Shown: one piece after another, positions 1 through 11,090 of the stretch
Position numbering within the stretch: position 1 is the stretch's first letter
Layout: each line of letters opens with the position of its first letter
From: Cephalotus follicularis
Lineage: Eukaryota; Streptophyta; Magnoliopsida; Oxalidales; Cephalotaceae
Reading direction: 5' to 3'
DNA length: 64,000 nucleotides
NCBI GenBank assembly: GCA_001972305.1
Contig: BDDD01001592.1
Coordinates: forward strand, 87,755 to 151,754
Notes under the pieces: generated by a model
The model's input: only the letters and a program-made list of their open reading frames with translations
Database searches by the model: none
Told to the model about the DNA's origin: nothing
Translations under genes and position numbers: made by a program

Positions 1-205
1 TATTGTAACAGCTTCATTATCATTTTGCAACGTGAGGATATCGATTCAAAACTGACCATGAGAGAGAGATATTATGTACCAAAAAACCAGTTGTTTGTAA
101 TATATATATTGTAACAGCTTCATTATCATTTTGCAACGTGATGATATCGATTCATAACTGACCATGAAAGAGAGATATTATGTACCAAAAAACCAGTTGT
201 TTGTA
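1..205. repeat. 106-bp tandem repeat, two copies, cut by window edge
   Basis: A unit beginning TATTGTAACAGCTTCATT starts at 1 and again at 107. The copies share nearly every base, differing at a few single sites such as GAGGAT/GATGAT and AAAACTG/ATAACTG. The second copy ends near 205 after CAGTTGTTTGTA. More copies may lie left of the window. No coding sense is seen. Confidence 0.9.
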
Positions 206-3200
206 TCAAACTGGCCCCCACAATTTTTAATTCGTCTTAAATTAATTTACAAGTCATTTTCATAACCCACATGCATGGATTGTATATACTGTACGCCAAG
301 TATTTTGACTATTCATATCTTGCATGCATTCTAGAATCAATATCATATATATGTATATATATTTATATCCTTGTATAGTTTCTGATATTGTACATGCATC
401 ATAGCATACATCATTTATAAACCCTTTGAATAGATACTTTTGGAAAAGTAGTCATTCTAATTATAAGTCATTAGTCAAATTTTATGTGTAAAAAGGATAT
501 GCTATAACTCAAATCCCTAAGACCTATCTCATATGAGTACTGAGATTATCAATATTTTTATGGTATGTTCTCAAAAAGGCATTGTAAAAATTGACCCAAT
601 GGAGAATTTGTTCTAAGGGAGGGCTTAACCAAACTAAATCCTTCTCCCTCAAATTTCAATGGTCCTAATAATTAAAGGCATCACTTTTTTTTCATTTGAC
701 TTTGAACTATCTTTTTGTTACATTTACCATGTGCCATTTACTTAATGTCTCAATGATAGACAAAGTAAAATTTAATTTAGCAATTGAGACATGACTTTTT
801 TATAGATTTGAATTCAATATCATTATCCAAATTGTCAATCTCCAGTAGTTGATAGAGATAAGGCATGGAAGACAGATTCATTATTCCATATTTTTCCTCT
901 CTTTTTTTAAATGATGTAATTCTTCATTTATAGATCCTCAAGATCTTGCCCTTTTTTTATGGCTTTTGTGAGATGAGTTATATGATTTATGACTAGACTA
1001 GCTACCCTCCACATCATTGACCTTAATTTTTTTTATTTATTTGGGTAACACATGTACAATACTTATACCCTATTTGGAGAATGACATTACCAAAAATACC
1101 ATGATTCATCTGTAATTTTCCTTATATATTCAAAAAGCATCTTAGATGATGATTTTTACGTATACCCATTATGTAAATTTAAATTTTCTTATATCTTTGT
1201 TTATTTTACAAATTCATTAAAATCAATTTCAACATCATTGATGGTCCCAAAATCACTTCATCATTGTATTCTTTGTTCTTTGTGAAACAGATCTTATGTA
1301 GGACCCAATTCAACCGAGTAATTGGCACTGCTTTATCTTTTGGGAGAGGAGTGTCAATCCACTTAATAACTTGACTTAATATATAACTTAACATGTGTCA
1401 TTCTATTTGATCTCTTCTTCTTCTTTTTATATAAAATATTATGTTTTTTAATTTTTAAATTAATCACATATTTATATATGTGTATTAGATATATATAAGT
1501 GTATTATTTATAACTAATAAATTTAATAATTATATAATTTTTATAAATATTATAAATTATTTATTTATTCAATAATATATATAAATATTTGATTGATTTA
1601 AAAATTAATATGTATAGTATATAAAAACAATAAATCATATTCAAAATATTAATTTATGAAAAAAAAATATCCAAAAAAGAGTGACCATAACAATCTTTTC
1701 ATTTAAAATTATGTAAAAATTTTTTTTTATCAACTTGAGTCAAAATAAAGGTTGTAAAAACAAAAGAAATATAGGGTATTCATATTCTAACCGTGTGGCA
1801 CAATTTAGACTTCAAAAAACACCAATAATTTGGAGGTTGCATGGTCTGTTTATGCCCCCACGCCCTCTGCTAAATTGGGTTCTGGTTACAATGCAAGAGC
1901 ACTGCATAGTCCTGGCCCCTGAGCTTAATAACATTAAACAAATTGTGAGATATATCCAATCAAAGATATATAATAATAATAAATAGTATCTGTGCATTTA
2001 ACTTAAAAATGTTAGGTAAAGGGACATATAATATCTCCCTCTGTCTCTTATCTTTATCACCTGTGAGTGCTGGCTTTCATGATTATCACAAAAATATCTC
2101 ATTAAACATTATTTTATTTAAGCAATTAAATAGTTCTAAAGTATACGTTCAGGGGCTGAAAATATTGGGCCACCACCAAATAAATGCTCATGAACATTTA
2201 TATAGTTCATAAATATAAGATCACTATTAAAAAAAAAAAGATGAGGTAAGTTACATTTGCAGTACTTACTTAAGTTCTTAGTTTGAGATATATACATATA
2301 ACCTCACCAACTAATCTTTCATGAATTGTTCATTAACAAAAGCAAGACAAAAATTGTTAAAGAAAAGAAAGCAAAAATCAAACATCCTTTTTTGAAGCGA
2401 AGTTCATATATCCCAATGCAACCAGGAGAGAGGAGTAAAGAGTTAAATATGATTATACATAATTATAAAGTATTAAGTTTGAGCTTTTTCATATTTTTCG
2501 TGTGATAACATCAGCTCATATATATTTTAATAATCTTAGTACGTAATCAAACTTTAAAAATGATTGAATAATTATACATATATTACAAAATTGAATTCAA
2601 TCTAATCACAAGAATCGTTAAAGTGATAAAACTAGAAATATCTAACAATAAAATTTTAAATTTGAATATTCTCACGCTCTCTTGTGACCATCACAAAGTC
2701 AAAACTACCGTTTATTAAATGTATAGAATGTATAAATCTTACATTCAAATATTTAAATTGTTATCACAAATAATTGAATGCAATGTATCCACAAAATGAT
2801 TAAAATCCATAGTCATTCAAATTGATATCACAAATAATTGAATGCAATGTTATCTCAAATACCTATCATTTTTTTTTCTAGAAACCATATATAACAGCCT
2901 AAAGAAGTTGGTCATTGAATTGAAATTTATACGGGTGAGATATGGGCCCATAATTTTATCCGTGCAAAGGTCAAAAATGTCATCTCACCGCTCATTCTTC
3001 TCAAGCACATATATTTTTTTTTTTTCACTTGTCGATCTCTTTATACACCAGACAAATCATGGTCCATTACCATAATGTGGTTAAATATCAAATATGTCGA
3101 TGCATGACACTGTTCAATATTCAATTCAATAAGGCAAAGGCCTTGTATAAATCTGAAAGACGTGAAATTTGTCCCCCCATTGGCGAATGTTTATTAAAAT

Positions 3201-3610
3201 GCAATGAATGTGTGGCCTTTATTTTACTAATTAATGAAGCCATGATTCCATTTCATTCACTTTAATATCTCATACATGAAATATACAAGATACATCACCA
3301 TGAAACCAAAAGGGTTTCTTCAGTTACCACTGATATGTGAATAAACTTTTGATGGGTGATAGTTTTAGACACTCAATATAGCTAGGATTCACTTAGCAAT
3401 TTTGAGCTGCATTCATTTATTACAAAATTAAGAAAATGATTTACCATTGATGTATCAAGAGAGAAATCAAGCAGCAGCAATCAGCTAGTTAGGGCAGTGA
3501 ATAGAAGATAAGAATTTGTTACAAACATTGTTATGCTTAGGAAGAAAAAAAAAGCCAAAGAAATGGTCCTAATTTGTACATAAATTAATCTGTTAATAGT
3601 GATGTGTAAG
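206..3610. other. AT-rich intergenic DNA
   Basis: No open frame here has the length or codon pattern of a gene, and the short frames present match no family I know. The stretch is rich in A/T runs, most strongly at 1430-1700. Apart from a short direct repeat at 2763-2850, I see no feature. Confidence 0.6.
2763..2850. repeat. 24-bp direct repeat, two copies 64 bp apart
   Basis: The string ATCACAAATAATTGAATGCA followed by ATGT occurs at 2763-2786 and 2827-2850 without change. It could be a local duplication or the ends of a very small element. No terminal inverted repeat was seen. Confidence 0.6.
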
Positions 3611-4460
3611 TGTTGAGTCTCGTATTCAATAAAAATTAAAAAAATTAAATTTTTATAAATAATAATGAAGTCACAACCTAATCATTTAAGTTTATAGGAT
3701 TAAAATAGATTCAAATATTGTATATCAATTCTCTCGTTTTATTAGACTCCTCACGACAAATAGTATCAAGACTAAGGTAAATTATGTGTCTCGAACATGT
3801 TGTATGTCAAAACCGGTTGATAACTCTCATTCTCACGGAATAGTGAGCGGTTAACTCTTGATTTTGGCACGTGGTGTGATAAGAGCGGTTGATGAGTTAA
3901 GGATCAAATTATGAGTCTCGAACACGTGGTGTGACAAGAATGGTTGATGAGCGGTTAGATGATCTTTGTTTATGGGCAAGCTATGTAGTCTGACAAGCAA
4001 TGTGACAGCAATTGATGACTCTCATGTTCGCAAGATGTTACACGGTTAGCTCTTGATTATTCCGGTTAACTCCTGATTATTCCGGTACCTAGTGTGACAA
4101 AAACATTTAATGGTTCCCATGCTTAACAGAGTTGAAAGAAAGACTGTTAAGATTATGACGTCAAATTAGTGAAGTATATGTATGATATTGAGACTATAAT
4201 CTCGACTTTTGATTTTGGGTAAAGTTTAAAATTGTGATCACTGATTGCAGTACATTCGTTACACTAATAAATGTAAGTTCCAGAGAATTAATTATTAACT
4301 TTGTTTTACAACTTGTGAGATGGATTCTGTGTCGTTGATTAGTTTATAATTCACGTAAAGAAATCTACATCTAGTCACATTGATAGAATATCATATAGAA
4401 TAAAAAGTATAAAACTCTTATAATAAAATAAAACTACATAATTAGAATCTTTGTTAAAAA
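3611..4460 (+). mobile_element. Worn TRIM-like (non-coding LTR) element
   Basis: The stretch opens with TGTTGAGTCTCG, the usual start of a common plant non-coding LTR/TRIM family. At 3761-3776 it has a degraded match to the initiator-Met primer site (TAGTATCAAGACTAAG against TGGTATCAGAGCCAAG). The inner part holds degenerate repeats of 'tgtctcgaacacgtggtgtgac' and 'cggttgatgagcggtt' type between 3785 and 3960, and a 20-bp duplication near 4040-4085. The last part, around 4370-4430, again resembles LTR sequence. Both ends are blurred and no target duplication was found. It is old and has no coding capacity. Confidence 0.4.
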
Positions 4461-4824
4461 AATGGATAACAAATAATTCTGTCGAGATACAACCTTTCAT
4501 TGAGAATGTAGTGAAATAAGATATGTGAGGAGACCAACCGTGTTTAGATAATTCATTTGGTAATATCTATTAGTTTTCTAAGCAAATGAAACCAACAACA
4601 TAGAATAAGAAATTAAAGAAAAAACCCCCCGTGAACCCAACATATCTGTATATTTTATGTAAAATTATTTCATTGGAGTATCTAGTTCTGTCCATCAAAC
4701 AAAAATGAAGAACAAGATAGTATAGCAAAAGAATAATATCCATATAATCAAGTAACGCTTTGTTACCAAAGAAAGGCTAGAGGGTATTTTCCTTGTCCAT
4801 CTCACCCCGATAAGTAATTACTAG

Positions 4825-5342
4825 TAGGGATGATAATAGAGAGGATGATACAGATTTTTAATTTTTGGTCTAGTTCTATCTCGTACACAAAGATAATTCG
4901 TCATCCCCACGATTACTTCGCAAGGAAAAATCTACTTCAAATTTATTCTGCGAACGGTCAACGGAGCTAGCAGGGTCAACAGGGTCATATGAAGAGTCAA
5001 CGATGTTCAAATATACCACTATTACTCTATCCCGTGTAGTATATTATTTCTTAGGTTAGAGGTTTAAATGCTAATCTCGTTAAACCTATATATATTACAT
5101 ATAGTGTGGGGTTATGCGAGAGGTCAACGGGGCTATGCGGGGGTCAATCGGGGATGGTGCGGGAAAGAGATGGACTGAACGGGGCAAAGCAATAGACAGA
5201 TTTGTCCCCACCCATCCTTGCAAATGGGGTAATTTTTTTTGTCCTAATCCCATCCAAAACAAATTTTTTTTAAGGAAATCCATGTCCCTTTCAATGTGGG
5301 ACAGAAAATGAGATACGAAGCAGGAAAAAATTGTCATCCCTA
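4825..5342. mobile_element. Non-autonomous hAT element, 518 bp
   Basis: The ends are inverted repeats: TAGGGATGATAAT on the left and TAGGGATGACAAT on the right, read inward. The element is flanked by a perfect 8-bp target duplication, ATTACTAG, at 4817-4824 and 5343-5350. An 8-bp duplication with short terminal repeats is the hallmark of the hAT superfamily. The inside is non-coding and has GTCAACGG-type short repeats (about 4958-5150). No transposase is present, so it would have needed one from elsewhere. Confidence 0.8.
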
Positions 5343-5350
5343 ATTACTAG

Positions 5351-6429
5351 TACTAACAATTATCATCGAATCACTTGTTTTATATATATTATTTTGTTAA
5401 CAAAGTATTAGTTATGATATTTTAGTGATTTGAAAAAAATTTCCTCCATGATTTGTAGTGCTAAAATATCAAATTCAATTAATGAATTTATAAAATATAA
5501 ATGATAATTTCGATATAAGGTGACAAACATATAAATTGTGTGTTTGTGTCAAACATATCCTCTAAATTCATATCATAAAAGTGTTTGATATTAAAAAAGA
5601 AATAAAATCTATAGATCGTAATTTAATTTTGAAAGATTTTTTTGAATATGATATAAGTAAATATTAATGCATAAAATATAATCATTGATATTTAAACATT
5701 TTTTGAAGATTAATTTAGGATTTATAAAATTATTGAATAAAGAAACATCAAAGATCAAACACTAGAATAACATAAAAATTTAGGAAAAAAGAAATCTTTC
5801 GTAATTTGAAAATAAAAAATAAATAAAATCATCGATCTTTGACAGCTACAACTAAAACAAGATAGAGGTCATTAAGAGTCGGCGGGGTCCAAGAAAACGT
5901 CCAAAAAACTAAAAAGCTCTACATGAGCTGTTTACCAGCCTTCACCAATCTATTCACCTGCAACACTCAACATCTTACAACACTTTTACACAACCAATAA
6001 GAGCCCTCCACCTTATAATTACCAATCTCAAATAACCTTAATACCCTTGTCATGTTCTTAGTATAAAAACGACGTAACAAACGGATATTATTCGAATTCA
6101 AATCACATTAAATAAGTTAATTTAATATAATATAAACTCCTTCAAAAATACAATGTTTAGAGGGCATGAGTAACCGGAAATGCTGACTCTGTTTCCTCTG
6201 TCTTAATAGTAACATGTCCTAACAAATCACCTTTAGTGACACAAACAAATTCTGTGCTACCACACTTAAAATGACACGTGTAGAGTAAATAATGGAACCC
6301 GATTTAATCCACCAAATTGTATATTCATGTGAGAAATGTGTCCCTTGCTATCACGTTACACGTGTACATAGATTCATACGATGTTATGGATTATCCATGA
6401 TATCCATGTGCATAGTATCATGTCCTAAA
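5351..6429. other. Intergenic DNA upstream of the PP2C gene
   Basis: AT-rich sequence without a plausible gene. The last few hundred bases lead into the promoter region of the phosphatase gene. ACGTGT/ACACGTG strings near 6270-6370 resemble ABA-response (ABRE/G-box) cores, but such short matches are common by chance. Confidence 0.5.
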
Positions 6430-6847
6430 AACAAAAACTTTCATTGACTCTCTCTCTCCCTATCTACCATAGTGTGTGTGGAGCCCAAAACTGGACCTCT
6501 GCTTTGCTGGCTTCAAGCTTTACATTGTAGGTCTTTTATGGGTCTTGTCTGCTAACCAGAGAGAGAGAGAGAAGGAGAAAGATTGTTTGGTTTTCGTTTA
6601 AGTCCATCTTTTTAATTTTCGTATATAAACTTTCTGTGGTTTTGAAAGTTAACCATTTTTCTATCCTCCATAGTATTGTATTCCTCTTCAACAAACTACA
6701 TATAAAAAAAAAGTTCAAAATCCATCTCTGGTTTCTTATGTTTCTTTTGATTGATGGATTTTCATCAGATCTAATGCTTTCACTACACCAGAAGTTCTTC
6801 AACTTTAAAAGTTTGTAGCTTTTTTAAGAACCAGTCAAATTCACAAG
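6430..6847 (+). promoter_or_regulatory. Likely promoter and 5' UTR exon of the PP2C gene
   Basis: A CT-rich block (6449-6462), a GA run (6558-6576) and a TATA-like GTATATAAAC at about 6620-6629 precede an AG|GTAAGC donor whose exon would end at 6847. From there to the coding ATG at 7669 the sequence is T-rich and has several possible acceptors, so a leader intron is likely. The exact transcription start and acceptor cannot be fixed from sequence alone. Confidence 0.4.
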
Positions 6848-7668
6848 GTAAGCCTCTGTTTTGATACTTTTAAAAAAAAAAAAAACTTGTTTAGTGGTTA
6901 GAAAGTGGAATTATTTTGAATAGTGTGTTTTATTGAGATTCATAAGTTAAAATTTTTTTCCCTTTGTTTGTTTCAATGTCAAATATTTTACCTTTTGGGT
7001 TTTTTTAATGGTTGACCAAAAATACTTATATGGGGAAGAAAATGGTATTTGAAAGTGGTGTTTGACCAACCTTTAAGGTTTCAGTTTTCAAAGCTCTATT
7101 TTTCTATGTTTTCGTTAATCGATTTTTTTATTATATGTAATAATTTCTTCTCTTTTTACCAGTTTCACAATTGAAAAAAATACTTGAAAAGGCGGGTTCC
7201 TTACATCACTTCTTTGATCTGTGAAGTTACAATCTTATAAGTATGTACTAAGTCTTTATTTGTTTTTGTAGTGTATATTTATTGGGTTGAGTTGTGGAGG
7301 AGGATAAACTTCACTGAATCACAGTTTGGTTTTTCCTTGTTGGTGTCCTTATTGTACAACTACTTATTCATCATTTTTTTTTTGTGTTGATGTGTTCTAG
7401 TGTATGATTGATTGGATGAAGCTGAGGACGGATACAGTTCACAATCTAGTTTTTCATGCCAGAACTTTTTTGAGTCCTTACTGTAGAAATTTTCAACTTT
7501 ATGTGTAATTTGTTATTAGTGATGCTGTTGTGATTTGTAAGTGGATGCCTATTGTGTGGAGTGAAGGAGAATAGAATTGTATATTTGGTCTTTTAAGGCG
7601 TAAAAAGGTTGTTTTTGGGTCCTCCTTAGATGTGGAGAATTAGGAGGGTTGTTTGGAGGAGATGAGGG

Positions 7669-10600
7669 ATGTTATCTGGGTTAATGAACTTTTTGAGGGC
7701 CTGTTTTCGGCCAAGGTCGGATCGATGTGTTTTTACGAGTCCAGATGCTGTGGGACGCCAAGAGGGGCTACTGTGGTACAAAGACATTGGGCAGCACATA
7801 AATGGTGAATTCTCAATGGCCGTGGTTCAGGCCAATAATTTACTTGAGGATCAAAGCCAGCTTGAGTCAGGCAGCTTGAGCTCGTACGAATCTGGACCTT
7901 ATGGTACCTTTGTTGGTGTCTATGATGGGCATGGGGGGCCTGAGACGTCCTGCTATGTCAATGATCACCTTTTTCAACATCTTAAGAGTAAGTAATGTCT
8001 ACTTTGTCGGTTTCTTTCTTTTTTCTTTTTTGTTGTTGAGTCTTGATTGCACTTTATTTTGTTATTTGATATTTGTAGGAATTTTTATGTTTTCTGTTGT
8101 GGGGTCTTTGATATGAATTCCATGTTCTAATATATGTTTTGGTTCAATTGTTATGTTCAGGATTTACTACTGAACAACAGTCCATGTCAGTGGATGTCAT
8201 ACAGAAAGCATATCAGGCGACTGAAGAGGGTTTCCTCTCTATTGTAACAAAACAGTGGCCAATGAAACCGCAAATTGCTGCTGTTGGATCATGCTGCCTG
8301 GTAGGTGTTATCTGTAATGAAACCCTCTATATCGCAAATCTTGGTGATTCCCGTGCTGTTTTGGGGAGAGTTGTTAGAGCGACAGGGGAGGTTCTGGCCA
8401 TTCAACTGTCAGCAGAGCACAATGCGAGTCTAGAGTCTGTCAGACGGGAGCTGTTTTCTTTGCATCCTGATGATCCACAGATAGTAGTTTTGAAACATAA
8501 TGTTTGGCGAGTCAAGGGCCTTATACAGGTAACTTACAACTAATATAAGAATTCTTCTGGATGCAATTTTTCTGTACTATTGCCATCTTGACATTTTGAT
8601 ACGTGCAAAAGGCCAAATAAAGGTGATGGGAAAAGTGTAATGCAGAATAATTGTAGCACTAGGGCTATAGTTGTGCACTTAGATGCATGCTGGAGTGATA
8701 CATAATTTTTTTTTTTTTGAAGATTATCCCATTAAATTACTTTTGTAAGTTTGGTGAGGTTTTAATTAGTGTAGCAGGCTTTAACAACTTTGAAACACCC
8801 TAAAAATATAGTTTGTTCAGACCTACCATGGTGGCGAACTTGATTTGGTCGGAGTACTATGGAGGGTGATCTACTGAAACTTTCACCTTTAGCTAGATGG
8901 AACTTCCACAAATGAAATAAATGGAGCATGAAGCTCCTGTTCAGAAAAACCATGACTGGAAACCATTCATCTGCTTGAGAATATTGTGCATAGTTGTCAA
9001 AGGCGCGGTGAGGCGCACAGCCCAGTTAATTTATTGTTATTTTTTTAAACACTTAGATTTTTTTTCTTAGTGATGAGGCTTTAATTCAAAGGGGCCGAAA
9101 AAGTAAAACACACAAAATTTAAAAACTCCTGCATGATAAAACCGAGTTTCTAAAGTATATATGCATTTTTCATCTTGCGCCTTATATTTGTAAGGAGCGC
9201 GCCGCGCAAGGCGCCTTACACCGCGGCTCCAAAAGTCCTTTGCGCCTTAGTGCGCCTCGTGCCTTTAACGATTATGATATTGTCTGTATAGACAATATAC
9301 AGCACAAAATTTTTCAGCAAGATAGATATTCTTTCCAGCAGTAAAACATTATACTTCTGGTTCAATTCCTGTAACTTTGTCGATGACTAACTTATATCTA
9401 ATCGCCGGCACCACCTTAACTTCTCTTGTTAGTACGGTACTCATCTTATCTTCCTTGTACCTGTTGAGGATCATGTGAAGAGATTTGTTGAATGTTTTAT
9501 TTATTATTCTGTTTATTAACAGAATCTTATTTTTGCTGTCTAAAGTTCTGCTATGTCTATTAATATGATGAAATCAAACATTATTAACCTTTAATGCTGT
9601 TTTTCACCACATTTCTTGTAGAACTTACTATTTCCTTGTTATGTGTTGGAATGGTTTAAGCTGATGCATCTTCCTTTTTGAGTGTCTTTGCTGATAGTCT
9701 GAGTTTATGACCTTGCAGGTTTCCAGATCAATTGGTGATGTGTATTTGAAAAGGCCTGAGTTCAACAGGGAGCCTCTATATTCTAAGTTTCGCCTCCGTG
9801 AACCTATGAAAAGGCCTATATTGAGCTCAGACCCTTCTATTTCAGTACACGAACTACGACCACACGATCAATTTGTTATATTTGCATCGGATGGTCTTTG
9901 GGAGCATCTAAGTAATCAGGAAGCAGTTGACATAGTACAAAAACATCCACGCTGTGTAAGATACATAATTCAGCACTAAATATTGTTTTTTCGGTAGATA
10001 TTTTTACTCTCCGTTTATTAGGTCAGAAAGGGGAAGGGCTTAATTAGTTAATTATTAGTTACTTGCTCGTGTTGTGGTTGATTGCGACACCATGTTAAAT
10101 TATCTTGAAATCAATAGAACGGCCTTGCTTTTATGAGTTTAACAACTTTCTGGTGATGACGGTAATCTATTTTCAATCCTACATATTTGTGGCTGACATC
10201 TTTTATAGAGTTTTAGGGTTGGAGGATATGATTCAATTTACTTGAACTTTTAATTTTTTTTTCTGAAAGGAACTTACTAAGGATATAGCTTTAGATAGAG
10301 CACGATGGAGAAAAATGATTGCTGATCTTAAATAGTTTTCTATAGAAGCGTAGCTGAGTTTAGTCGAATCAAATCGTGTGAAAAAGGTACAAACCGATGG
10401 TGTTTAGTCTTGGCCACTGTCCACTGATTTAGATACCTTCTCCTGTTGGGAAGACAATGTTGTCATTGGAAATCTGCCATGCTATCTTCAGGAAGGGATA
10501 TGAGTAACTAATATGTTAGCACGTTCAAAATGATGGCCAGGTTTATATGAAATGAAAATAAAGATAGTCCAAATTATTGTCCTCAATTGGTAAAAAAGAA

Positions 10601-11090
10601 ATTAGCAAGTATTACGAGGAGTTCTGTTTGTGAGAGCATTACATATTTCTTTTTATAGCATTTTGATCGTGCAAAATAATTTAACAGAGTAGAAGTCATT
10701 GTAAAGGCAGAAAAACAAATTTAGATTTTTAACATTAAATGCTACTATGATATTTTATAATAAACTGTTTGGCACTATTCAGGAAGGAAAATTCACTTCT
10801 ATGGCCTAACCATTTTGCAGGGAAGTGCGAGGAGGCTAATGAAAGCCGCTCTGCAAGAAGCAGCTAAGAAGAGAGAAATGAGATATTCTGACTTAAAGAA
10901 GATTGACCGAGGTGTCCGACGGCATTTCCACGATGACATTACTGTAATTGTTGTGTTTCTTGACTCAAATCTTGTGAGTAGGGCTAGCTCAGTTAAGGCC
11001 CCTAATATATCCGTGCGTGGGGGTGGAATCAACCTGCCCCTTAACACACTGGCTCCTTGTGCAACACCAATCGAAGCTGGCAATACCTGA
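7669..11090 (+). CDS. Protein phosphatase 2C, clade D (PP2C64/PP2C-D5-like)
   Basis: Four coding exons (7669-7987, 8161-8528, 9719-9955, 10821-11090) join at GT/AG sites in frame to give 397 residues, the normal size for clade D. The PP2C metal and catalytic motifs are present: [10 protein letters not shown] at 81-90, GDSR at 168-171, SRSIGD at 231-236, ASDGLW at 285-290 and HDDIT at 345-349. The start MLSGLMNFL and the end [12 protein letters not shown] closely resemble Arabidopsis At4g38520, recalled from memory. Clade D enzymes are Mg/Mn-dependent Ser/Thr phosphatases. They remove phosphate from the penultimate Thr of plasma-membrane H+-ATPases and so restrain acid growth, and SAUR proteins inhibit them. 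The N-terminal hydrophobic stretch may help membrane placement. Intron 2 carries a MITE and a leader intron is likely. The gene looks whole. The family is certain; the exact orthologue is inferred. Confidence 0.95.
8990..9276. mobile_element. MITE in PP2C intron 2
   Basis: The ends are imperfect inverted repeats: CATAGTTGTCAAAGGC on the left and, read inward, CATAATCGTTAAAGGC on the right. They continue into GCG-rich arms (AGGCGCGGTGAGGCGCA against GCACTAAGGCGCA type) that can fold on themselves. The direct repeat ATATTGT flanks it at 8982-8988 and 9277-9283, one base off the left end, and fits a 7-8 bp target duplication. This GGCGC-rich small element is widespread in plants. It is about 287 bp and has no coding capacity. 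The superfamily (hAT or Mutator-like) is not settled. Confidence 0.7.

Noticed and set aside
1735-1986. 83-residue open frame
   Set aside because: An opposite-strand frame of similar length overlaps it, and no known motif or splice context supports it.
5095-5337. Open frames on both strands near 5.1-5.3 kb
   Set aside because: They lie within the hAT element and come from its GC-richer repeats, not from a gene.
6270-6370. ACGTG-type ABRE/G-box strings upstream of PP2C
   Set aside because: Short core matches are frequent by chance in plant promoters, and clade D PP2Cs are not the core ABA co-receptors, so I do not list them as sites.
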